DNA of 17,013 nucleotides from CAYLWW01 sp964387585. GTDB taxonomy: Bacteria; Pseudomonadota; Alphaproteobacteria; Rickettsiales; Midichloriaceae. The stretch covers positions 1 through 17,013 of the forward strand of contig CAYLWW010000034.1 of NCBI GenBank assembly GCA_964387585.1. The letters are read 5' to 3'. Shown here in pieces: positions 1 through 6,276 of this stretch. The notes beneath the pieces are model-generated. The model saw nothing but the letters and a program-made list of their open reading frames with translations. It did not search any database and was not told where the DNA came from. Position 1 is the first letter of the stretch, and every line of letters starts with the position of its first letter. The position numbers and the translations under genes are program-made.

Positions 1-422
1 TAGCCTTACAGATTACTAAAGGTAATGTTGATGATCGAGTGCCGGTGCCAAATTTAACTGATAAACTAATAGGAGAAATCTACGCTGATTCATGATATAT
101 AAAACAAAATTTATTCTTACAACTCTATAATCGAGGACTAAAAATGATTCATGGAATTAAGAAAAATATGTACAATAAGTTACTTACTTTGCATGAAAAA
201 ATCATGCTTAAAAAACGTAGCATTGTTGAAACAGTATTTGATTATCTGAAAAATAAGATGAACCTCGTTCATTCGAGACATCGTTCGCCAATTAACGCTT
301 TAATCCATATCATTTCGACTCTAGTCGTTTATTCTCTAAAAAAATCTAAACCTAAAATTAATTATTATACTAAAAACCACAACTTACATCATCCAGCTTA
401 AAAGCTTATCCCGAATTCAGGT
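1..422 (+). mobile_element. IS982-family insertion sequence, 3' part (copy 1)
   Basis: This is the right-hand part of an IS982-type element that runs off the window start. The transposase reads rightward and stops at 399-401. About 20 bases later comes the terminal sequence CCCGAATTCAGGT, ending near 422. The same terminus closes the other two copies in the window (13723 and, inverted, 16961), which fixes the element edge to within one or two bases. In all three copies the first two bases beyond the edge are AA, so the true boundary could lie slightly further out. The left end and any target duplication lie outside the window. Confidence 0.8.
3..401 (+). pseudogene. IS982-family transposase, C-terminal part interrupted by TGA
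   Basis: The frame beginning at base 3 reads TKGNVDDRVPVPNLT..., the usual IS982 transposase core, and continues through KKNM, KRSIVET (with the probable third catalytic acidic residue) and HSRHRSPINAL, which are conserved near the C-terminus of the family. Codon 93-95 is TGA, between Ser and Tyr-Ile, where relatives have Gly (GDKGYI). A single GGA to TGA change would explain it. The ORF from ATG 144 (85 codons) is only the tail after this stop and would not be an active enzyme. The family assignment is by recognition of motifs. The 5' part is outside the window. Confidence 0.8.
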
Positions 423-539
423 AAAATACTATACCAAGGATTGTTAGAAAAATGAATGAGTGATCTTACGAAGGCTATATTAATAGATGAGCGTCAGCGA
501 ACCCGGGAAATTTGACAACGCAAGTGTTGAAGTTTGAAA
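423..539. other. Unassigned remnant between two transposase fragments
   Basis: No intact gene is visible between the IS982 edge and the IS630 fragment. The piece around 485-530 is noticeably richer in G+C (it includes GCGTCAGCGAACCCGGGAAA) than the surrounding DNA, suggesting a relic of another element. Short open frames exist on both strands, but none resembles a family I recognise. Confidence 0.4.
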
Positions 540-638
540 AGTATACTTCCTTATATGACTTTCATCAACATATACCAATTTATCTTGTGGAATTTTTAAT
601 ATTTCTGCTAAAAATCTTTCTTTTTTCTTCAAATCATC
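540..638 (-). pseudogene. IS630-family transposase fragment (catalytic core)
   Basis: Read on the minus strand from 638, this frame gives a run including KKKERFLAEI, KIPQDKLVYV and DESHIRKY. The block (Lys/Glu-rich helix, then xPxDKLVYxDES) is the signature around the first catalytic aspartate of IS630/Tc1-like DDE transposases, which usually read VYIDESG. A TAA at 639-641 lies immediately upstream in frame, and the similarity ends after KYT, although the frame stays open to a TAA at 480-482. It is therefore a short internal relic without start, remaining acidic residues or ends. No terminal repeats are recognisable. Confidence 0.7.
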
Positions 639-653
639 TTAAGCACTTATTTA

Positions 654-1010
654 TCAAAATGGCATATTATTGATATCTACCCATTTATCCTCATAAAAAA
701 AAGAGAAAACTTTTTCATCAGCTATTATAAATAACATACCGTTAGTAGGGTTGATAAAATGCCATTGCTGTTCCAAATAAATTGCTATTTTTGATTCATG
801 GTTTAACCATTCTTGAGCTTCTACTTTTTTAGGTAAAATATATAAGTCACCTGAAGATAAATTTTCTTTGGGAGAGGTAGATGAACGAGAAATTATCAAA
901 TTGTTCCATACTATTTTATCTAGTAAAGAAAAATTCGAGTTTGCTATTATTTCTTTATGTATATGGTAGTGGTTCATAAAACTTAAGCCTAATCGATTTG
1001 AGTATTCCAT
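654..1010 (-). CDS. DUF2793 domain protein
   Basis: This gene encodes 118 residues without a signal peptide or membrane segment. The pattern matches DUF2793, a small domain found in alphaproteobacterial and phage-derived proteins: a helix ending in LLDKIVWN, a proline/serine loop, GDLYILP (residues 54-60), a W-x-x-H segment (68-71), IAIYLEQQWHFINPTNG (75-91), then ADEKVF and a closing W-V (110-111). The domain's molecular role is not known to me. In related genomes it often accompanies tail or surface repeat proteins, but no phage genes are present here. It lies between IS debris and pdxY (about 97 bases from pdxY) on the same strand as pdxY. Without the neighbouring context it would be a plain hypothetical. 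Confidence 0.65.
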   Translation of the reverse strand: MEYSNRLGLSFMNHYHIHKEIIANSNFSLLDKIVWNNLIISRSSTSPKENLSSGDLYILPKKVEAQEWLNHESKIAIYLEQQWHFINPTNGMLFIIADEKVFSFFYEDKWVDINNMPF

Positions 1011-1107
1011 ATTTTTAATTTTAAATATATTCTAAGTTAGATTAAAATATATAATATGGCTCTTAATTGATAATAGGAAGTTGTAAGGTTAAGTTTATTT
1101 AATTACC

Positions 1108-1971
1108 TTATATTATTTTTGCTTTAAATATATTACTATGAGTATTAGTAATATAATCTTGTGCTGGGATAATTTGTAATTCCCTTTCATTCATATTATA
1201 AGTTTTCTCTAATATGTTATAGGTAGAGTAAATAGTTTTTTCTAATGCTATTAAGGGATTTTTATTTTCTAAAAAATGACCTAAAAATAAAGCACTAAAG
1301 AGATCTCCACATCCTGTAGGTGATATTTTAAAATTTATATAAGGAGTTGTAATTAACCAAAATTCCTTACCATCAAATAATAATACTGAAATCGATTTTT
1401 CACTAGCTAATTCCTTTACCATTAAGCTAGTGATAACTATAATTTTAGGTCCTATATTATATAAAACATTACAAGCTTCTTTCGCTGAGCTTAAGTCAGT
1501 TATATTAATTTTCGAGAGTGCCGAAGCTTCAAATTGGTTAGGTGTAATAATATCTGCTTCTTTTAGTGCTTTATCTCTAATAAACTCAAATATACCGCTT
1601 TTAACGAAAAAGCCACGATCGACATCTCCCATTACTGGATCGCAGCAAAATATAACATTGGAATTAGATTTTTTTAATTTTTGAGCAGTCTCAACTATTA
1701 CTTCCCCTATTGTATGATCGCCTAAATAACCAGATAATAGAGCGTTACAATTTTGTAAAAATCTTTTTTCTTCTAGTCCTGCTATTAATTCTTTTATATG
1801 TTGGGAGGAGAAGATTTGACCTGTAAAGCTGCCATATCCTGTATGGTTAGAAAATTGCACAGTGTTAATGGCTATAACGTTATGTCCTAATCTTTGTAGC
1901 GGAAAAGTAGCTGCTCTATTACCAACATAACCAAAAGCAACGTGAGATTGTATAGATAGTATATTAAGCAT
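1108..1971 (-). CDS. pdxY: Pyridoxal kinase PdxY
   Basis: PdxY phosphorylates pyridoxal with ATP to pyridoxal 5'-phosphate in the cytoplasm, a salvage step that lets a host-dependent cell use imported vitamin B6. The 287-residue product has the family's normal length. It shows the N-terminal IQSHVAFGYVGNRAA block (7-21), VQFSNHTGYG (38-47), LSGYLGD (79-85), CDPVMGD (110-116), ITPNQFEA (142-149) and the ribokinase-type TGCGD (219-223), whose Asp223 is the expected catalytic base. The C-terminal ELQIIPAQD block (264-272) is also typical of PdxY rather than PdxK. A promoter-like pair lies about 50 bases upstream, in the gap after the RimK-fusion gene, so it may be transcribed on its own. Confidence 0.93.
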   Translation of the reverse strand: MLNILSIQSHVAFGYVGNRAATFPLQRLGHNVIAINTVQFSNHTGYGSFTGQIFSSQHIKELIAGLEEKRFLQNCNALLSGYLGDHTIGEVIVETAQKLKKSNSNVIFCCDPVMGDVDRGFFVKSGIFEFIRDKALKEADIITPNQFEASALSKINITDLSSAKEACNVLYNIGPKIIVITSLMVKELASEKSISVLLFDGKEFWLITTPYINFKISPTGCGDLFSALFLGHFLENKNPLIALEKTIYSTYNILEKTYNMNERELQIIPAQDYITNTHSNIFKAKII

Positions 1972-2021
1972 TGATTTTTACTTACTATATTATTAAGCAT
2001 TAAATATTTTTTAATTACTGA

Positions 2022-2051
2022 ACTATACAAGTTAATTAAGTGAGTTGTAAA
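2022..2051 (-). promoter_or_regulatory. Candidate sigma-70 promoter for pdxY
   Basis: On the minus strand, TTTACA (2051-2046) and TATAGT (2027-2022) are separated by 18 bases. Each differs from consensus at one position. The -10 ends about 50 bases before the pdxY ATG. In DNA this AT-rich such matches arise by chance, so this is only a candidate. Confidence 0.35.
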
Positions 2052-2109
2052 GGCTAGCTTAAGAAAAAATCAATATTTCACAATTTATTACAGTTAAATA
2101 AGGTGTATT

Positions 2110-3492
2110 TTAACTATTATCTAATTTGCCAAAAATATGCTGTTCTATGCATTCTATCATTAATCCAGCTATATCTTTTTTCGTTACTCCTTCTATTCCT
2201 TGTAGTCCGGGGGAAGAGTTGACTTCTAGTATTTTAGGGCCGCTATTTGATCTAATGATGTCTATGCCGGCCACTTTTAAATCCATAATCTTAGCTGCGC
2301 TTATAGCTATTTTCTTCTCTTGTTTAGTTAATTTTATTGCAGAAGCTGTTCCTCCTAGGTGTAAATTAGCGCGAAAATCATCATCTAGCGCTTCTCTTTG
2401 CATACTTCCTATTACTTTACCATCAATGACAAAGCATCTTATATCTTTGCCTTTAGCTTCTTTGATAAATTCTTGCACTAAAATATTTGCTTTAACGCTT
2501 TTGAAGGCGCTTATTACACTTTCAGCTGCTTTATGAGTTTCAGCTAACACAACGCCTTTGCCTTGGGTTCCTTCTAATAATTTGACAATTAACGGAGGCC
2601 CACCTACCATTTTAATTAAATGCTTACTATCTGCAGGGGAATTAGCAAAACTAGTTATTGGCATATCTAGCCCTTTATTTGCTAATATTTGTAAGCATCT
2701 TAACTTATCTCTTGAATTACTTATTGAAGCTGCATCATTTAGGCAAAATGCTCCTAAAGCTTTAAATTGTTTGGTTAAGGCGCATCCGTAAAAGGTCATC
2801 GAAGGTTTAAGCCTAGGTATAACGGCATCAACATTTTTTAGTTCTTTGCCACCTCGATAATATATTACCGGAACATTAGCTTTTATATTAATATAGCAAT
2901 TACTTACGCTAATAAATTCTATATTGTGGCCACGTGCTATAGCAGCTTCCATTATACGTTGATTAGAATATAGCTGAGGGTTTGAAGCTAAAAGCACTAA
3001 GTTAAGACTATTTCCCCTGCTAAGTGAATTACAATATATTTTACTAATTGTATTATCATCAAGCTTATTAAGTAAAAATGAATTATCTGGATCTACCAAT
3101 ATCTTGTTCCTCATTGCTTCACGCCCTAAAAGCATCCTATATCCCATAGAATCGCGATTGGTTAGTGTTAATTCTATTTCCCAAACTTCTTCACCAATTT
3201 TGACTGTAGTGATTATAAATAGCCTTTTTTCTACTACTCCATTTGAGCTTTTAATAGCACGACGTCCAGATAATTCTGCTTTACACGATTTAACTATTTT
3301 GCGATTACCTTGAATAGGATGTATCTCGAACTTCACATACTCTTTTTCTTCTTCCTTATAAGTGTAGACGTTAAAAGCATGTAATGCTGAGGTCCGTGCC
3401 CCAGAGTCGACTTTTGCTTTTATTGCCGGAAGTCCTAATTCAGGAAGAGAGCACCATTCCTCACGGCCAATGATCAATTTATTTTGTGGCAT
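2110..3492 (-). CDS. Fused RimB-like zinc protease/retropepsin and RimK-like ATP-grasp ligase
   Basis: The 460-residue protein joins two domains that are usually separate, neighbouring genes. Residues 5-127 match the 'ATP-dependent zinc protease' family (RimB/DUF785, retropepsin-like), with KVDSGARTSALHA (Asp29 in the D-S-G-A motif), TLTNRDSM and the closing LLGREAM. After a linker (about 128-162), residues 163-455 form a RimK-type ATP-grasp ligase: ASISNSRDKL, the glycine loop GTQGKGV near 308, the FIKEAKGKDIRCFVI block, and the metal/ATP-binding ILEVNSSPGLQGIEG near 421-435. RimK adds glutamates to the C-terminus of ribosomal protein S6 in Escherichia coli, and RimB-type partners are reported to act with it. 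Whether S6 is the substrate here cannot be seen. All expected motifs look intact. Confidence 0.88.
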   Translation of the reverse strand: MPQNKLIIGREEWCSLPELGLPAIKAKVDSGARTSALHAFNVYTYKEEEKEYVKFEIHPIQGNRKIVKSCKAELSGRRAIKSSNGVVEKRLFIITTVKIGEEVWEIELTLTNRDSMGYRMLLGREAMRNKILVDPDNSFLLNKLDDNTISKIYCNSLSRGNSLNLVLLASNPQLYSNQRIMEAAIARGHNIEFISVSNCYINIKANVPVIYYRGGKELKNVDAVIPRLKPSMTFYGCALTKQFKALGAFCLNDAASISNSRDKLRCLQILANKGLDMPITSFANSPADSKHLIKMVGGPPLIVKLLEGTQGKGVVLAETHKAAESVISAFKSVKANILVQEFIKEAKGKDIRCFVIDGKVIGSMQREALDDDFRANLHLGGTASAIKLTKQEKKIAISAAKIMDLKVAGIDIIRSNSGPKILEVNSSPGLQGIEGVTKKDIAGLMIECIEQHIFGKLDNS

Positions 3493-3649
3493 TAATGAAT
3501 AATTATTGTAAATTTACTTTTTTATTTAGGTTTACTTTAAAGTACATTTGAATAGTTAGAAAAGCACTAATTAATATTCTTTGTCAATAGTTAGTTTAGT
3601 TAGAGTAGATTAGTGAATTTTAGATTTTATTGCCTATTATGTTATATAA

Positions 3650-4324
3650 TTAGCTTTCAATTAGTGCGGTTTTTATTAAGATACTACTTAAATATATTTT
3701 TATAGGTATTGTTATTAATAATATAGTTAACATAAGTAATAGGTAGTATGGATTACTTATAGCTAAAGTGGAGAAAACAAGACTTGGTAAGGCTAGTGGT
3801 AGGATAATTATAGCAGCTATATTATTACTGGCATATCCTAGTAGTAATGAGTTGCTAAATGTGATTAAGGTATTTAATATTGCTGTAATTAGGGCTATAT
3901 TAGCCATAAAGCTTAATGTGTTTACTATTGACCATTTTATATCATTAACAAATAAAAAAATAACCGCCGGTACTATTAACAACGATATAATTAATGATAT
4001 AAGGTAATTAGCAGTTAATTTAGCGCTCAAAATAACCTCTAGCATGATTCCAGCCAACAAAAGTTGTGTTATGAAGCCGTTTTTATAATCATATTCAAGT
4101 AGGTGATAATTTCCTAACATGAAAGAGAGGAGTAAAAATATTATAGCTAAGCTATAAGCAGTTTCTATATCTAAGTTTTTATCTTTTAATAATATATAAG
4201 TTATACTTATTGATATTATGAGAAAAAGAGCGCTGTTTACTATTAGGTACTTATTAATCCAATTAAGCTTGATGTGCCGTAAAAATATGCTTAAGAAAGC
4301 TAATCTAGCTTGTGGTTCTATCAT
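3650..4324 (-). CDS. ccmB: Haem exporter permease CcmB
   Basis: The 224-residue product is an integral membrane protein with about six hydrophobic segments (roughly 28-46, 56-74, 98-125, 135-157, 165-188, 193-215). The short loop LLEYDYKNGFITQLLLAG (75-92) matches the conserved CcmB loop after the second segment (E-x-D-x-x-x-G-x-x-x-Q-L-L-L), and the length fits the family (about 220). CcmB is the membrane subunit of the CcmABCD system that delivers haem for c-type cytochrome maturation. No ccmA, ccmC or other ccm gene lies beside it, which is common where these genes are dispersed. The assignment rests on the loop and topology, and another ABC-2-like permease is the alternative. Confidence 0.78.
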   Translation of the reverse strand: MIEPQARLAFLSIFLRHIKLNWINKYLIVNSALFLIISISITYILLKDKNLDIETAYSLAIIFLLLSFMLGNYHLLEYDYKNGFITQLLLAGIMLEVILSAKLTANYLISLIISLLIVPAVIFLFVNDIKWSIVNTLSFMANIALITAILNTLITFSNSLLLGYASNNIAAIIILPLALPSLVFSTLAISNPYYLLLMLTILLITIPIKIYLSSILIKTALIES

Positions 4325-4568
4325 GATAATATATTATTAAATTATATATCTTTGGTAAATTCAAAATTTGTGTCGTCAAATGATTAGCTTGTGCTCAGAT
4401 ATTAATATAGATATAACCTCTACAAGATCATTACTCATGCTCTTGTTAATATACATGTGTGAAAATAAATATAAACTTATAACTTTACTCTAATAAATAA
4501 AAGATAAAAGTTGTTTTTATAAAAAAGCTATTATATATGTATACTCTTGTTACTAAGTCTGTAAAAAA

Positions 4569-4643
4569 GCCGGATTAGCTCAGTGGTAGAGCAACCGCCT
4601 TGTAAGCGGTAGGTCATCTGTTCAAATCAGATATCCGGCACCA
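4569..4643 (+). tRNA. tRNA-Thr (anticodon UGU)
   Basis: A full cloverleaf can be drawn: acceptor GCCGGAT/ATCCGGC, D arm GCTC/GAGC, anticodon stem ACCGC/GCGGT around loop CTTGTAA, and T arm ATCTG/CAGAT around TTCAAAT. The anticodon TGT is at 4601-4603, reading ACA/ACG-type threonine codons. The discriminator A (4640) is followed by an encoded CCA (4641-4643). TATACT at 4540-4545 is a possible -10, without a convincing -35. Confidence 0.95.
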
Positions 4644-4703
4644 TCTTTGAATAAACCTAAAGTTCCTGCTATATCATTAACTAACTTATAAAATCATACT
4701 ACA

Positions 4704-4881
4704 ATACATTACTCTGTAGATTTAAGAGAAAGAGTGTTACTGAGTATAATATAGTAAGGATTAAGTAATCAAAGAGTATTCTAAACATTTTGGAATAAGT
4801 AAGTCTTTGTCTAGTGCTGCATTAAAAGGTTTTAAAGATCATGTGAAAAAAAGAATGCACTCTACAGAAGCATATTTTTGA
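4704..4881 (+). pseudogene. IS630-family transposase N-terminal remnant, frameshifted
   Basis: In one frame the bases from 4710 read YSVDLRERVLLSI, the typical opening of IS630-type transposases (YSxDLRxRVL). After two in-frame stops the similarity resumes in the next frame as KEYSKHFGISKSLSSAALK, the helix-turn-helix (xxxAxxFGISxxTV), then FKDHVKKRM until TGA at 4879-4881. One frameshift plus stop codons show it is dead. The catalytic domain is missing. The IS630 core fragment at 540-638 is on the opposite strand, so the two need not come from one copy. Confidence 0.65.
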
Positions 4882-4999
4882 TGCCATGAGTATAAGCGGC
4901 TATTATAGCTTTAAGAGTAATTGCAACTGCTCCATCTTTACCTAGAACTTCAAGCACTTTTTTTGCTTTTATGACTAATTTCTCATCTATTATTTTTGA
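4862..4999 (-). pseudogene. Unidentified coding relic
   Basis: A minus-strand frame with no ATG start, bounded upstream by TAA and ending at TAG (4862-4864), reads IIDEKLVIKAKKVLEVLGKD followed by GAVAITLKAIIAAYTHGIKN. The regular helix-like pattern and the protein-like composition look like coding sequence rather than noise, but I do not recognise the family. It overlaps the end of the IS630 remnant on the other strand. Its upstream limit is approximate. Confidence 0.3.
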
Positions 5000-5180
5000 T
5001 TATTTAGGCCTTTAGTTGATTCTTATCTAGCTCAATTGTAACCCCAAGCTATACTCTTTATACTAAAAAATACAATCGCTAATATATCCTAATTATATCT
5101 AATTATAACTGGGAATTAGTTTTTCTTAGTAATTTTTCTATGATCTTAGGGGTTATATAAGATTATACAGATGTCTCACT

Positions 5181-5501
5181 CTAATTAATTACGATAATTT
5201 CTTCTTCAGGATCGACTAAAGCAAAATAATCTCTGGCAATTTCATCAATAAAATCTAAGTCATAGTTATTTGCTTTTAATAAAGAAGTTTGGTTTTCTAA
5301 ATTATCTTTTTCTAACTGCAGCTTCATTAATATCTCTTGCTTATCATTTAATTCTTTTTCTAGCTTAAGCATAGCGAATAAACCCCTATTACCGTTAAAA
5401 GTATGGTATATAAAATACATAAGTACTATTATGAATAGCAGTAACCAAGTTACTTTATTAATAATATTTCCTTTTGAAAAAAGGCTGCTAGGACTAAACA
5501 T
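5181..5501 (-). CDS. ftsB: Septum formation initiator, FtsB/DivIC family
   Basis: The 106-residue protein has the FtsB architecture: a short cytoplasmic N-terminus, one membrane helix (about 16-36), a coiled-coil stretch (about 42-78, rich in Lys, Glu, Leu and Gln), and a C-terminal DFIDEIARDYFALVDPEEEI segment (83-102). The last resembles the 'E-x-x-A-R-x-x-x-x-x-V-x-P-x-E' ending of alphaproteobacterial family members. FtsB works with FtsL and FtsQ in the divisome at the inner membrane and helps activate septal peptidoglycan synthesis. The gene follows lspA on the same strand with 65 bases between them, so the two may be cotranscribed. Confidence 0.85.
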   Translation of the reverse strand: MFSPSSLFSKGNIINKVTWLLLFIIVLMYFIYHTFNGNRGLFAMLKLEKELNDKQEILMKLQLEKDNLENQTSLLKANNYDLDFIDEIARDYFALVDPEEEIIVIN

Positions 5502-5566
5502 AAATTGTGTTGTTTGTTTTCTAGAAATTACTAAAGCTTATTTTATAACTACTAATAAAATCGCTA

Positions 5567-6073
5567 TTATTCCTTATGACGCAATTTGATTAAAGCTAGC
5601 AAAATAGCCCCGCATACTATAGCGCTATCAGCTAAATTAAATATAGGATAATGCATGTTGCCTATATGAAAATCTAGGAAATCAACTACCGCTCCAACGG
5701 TAAAACGATCTATGACATTTCCTATTGCACCACCAACTATCATTGATATAGGGTAAATAAATAAATATTTTTTTTTATTGCTAACAATAAAATTCCATAA
5801 TAGTAGGGCTACTATTATAATTGCTACTATAGATAAAACTATTTGGTTTTGTTGTGTATCATTAAAGATGCTAAAACTTATGCCGTAATTATAAACTAAA
5901 TTAAAGTTAAAAAAACTTGTAACTAAATATTCAGATAGATTTTGGTTTAATAAAAAGTTGATTACAAAATGTTTACTTAATTGATCAATTAATATAATGA
6001 TTAAAGAGAATAAAATAAGCTGTATAGCTACTAGTTGGCTACTATTTTTGCTAGCCTTGGTTATTTTAGGCAT
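5567..6073 (-). CDS. lspA: Lipoprotein signal peptidase II LspA
   Basis: LspA cleaves the signal peptide of diacylglyceryl-modified prolipoproteins in the inner membrane. The 168-residue product has four hydrophobic segments (about 14-34, 76-97, 103-121, 146-163) and all family boxes: IDQLSK (29-34), LVYNYGISFSIF (59-70), IGNVIDR (117-123) and the FNLADS box (145-150). The aspartates D122 and D149 are the expected catalytic pair. Length and motifs are normal, so it should be active. It is divergently placed from the asmA-like gene across a 203-base AT-rich region that probably holds both promoters, though I cannot pick one with confidence. Confidence 0.95.
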   Translation of the reverse strand: MPKITKASKNSSQLVAIQLILFSLIIILIDQLSKHFVINFLLNQNLSEYLVTSFFNFNLVYNYGISFSIFNDTQQNQIVLSIVAIIIVALLLWNFIVSNKKKYLFIYPISMIVGGAIGNVIDRFTVGAVVDFLDFHIGNMHYPIFNLADSAIVCGAILLALIKLRHKE

Positions 6074-6276
6074 TTGACAATATTTTAAAGTTTTTATAAA
6101 GTAATTACGTAATAAATTATTAAGCTAATTTTTTTGATAATAAAAGAAAAAACAATTTTAAATAAATTTCAGTTACAAGTATTTTACTTGTTTTTTATAC
6201 TCAATAAATACCTTGTTGAATTTTATTATTTCGTTAGACTAATAAAGAATAACTACAATTAGTTAAGTTTTCAAAT

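Larger units (their letters stand above)
4644..5180. other. 537-base stretch without an intact gene
   Basis: Between the tRNA and the 3' end of ftsB no gene of normal length is present. It holds the frameshifted IS630 remnant at 4704-4881 on the plus strand and a minus-strand open frame of uncertain origin at 4862-4999 (listed separately). From about 5000 to 5180 I see only AT-rich spacer, including the direct repeat TAATTATA (twice, two bases apart) near 5090-5110. No clear ftsB terminator hairpin is visible. Confidence 0.6.

Noticed and set aside
93..95. UGA read as an amino acid instead of stop
   Set aside because: The intact genes in the window (for example FlhB, PdxY and LspA) use TGG for Trp and read through at full length without in-frame TGA. 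The TGA in the IS is better explained as decay.
1430..1684. Plus-strand ORF opposite pdxY
   Set aside because: It lies wholly inside the well-supported pdxY gene on the other strand, and its translation has no recognisable motif. The same applies to plus-strand frames at 2126-2536, 2558-2791, 3104-3313, 3768-4007, 11787-11975, 13971-14162 and 14396-14605, and to the minus-strand frame at 8931-9122.
3582..3587. Perfect -35 box TTGACA on the minus strand upstream of the RimB-RimK fusion
   Set aside because: No acceptable -10 lies 16-18 bases further on. The nearest TAACTA-like sequence is 23 bases away.
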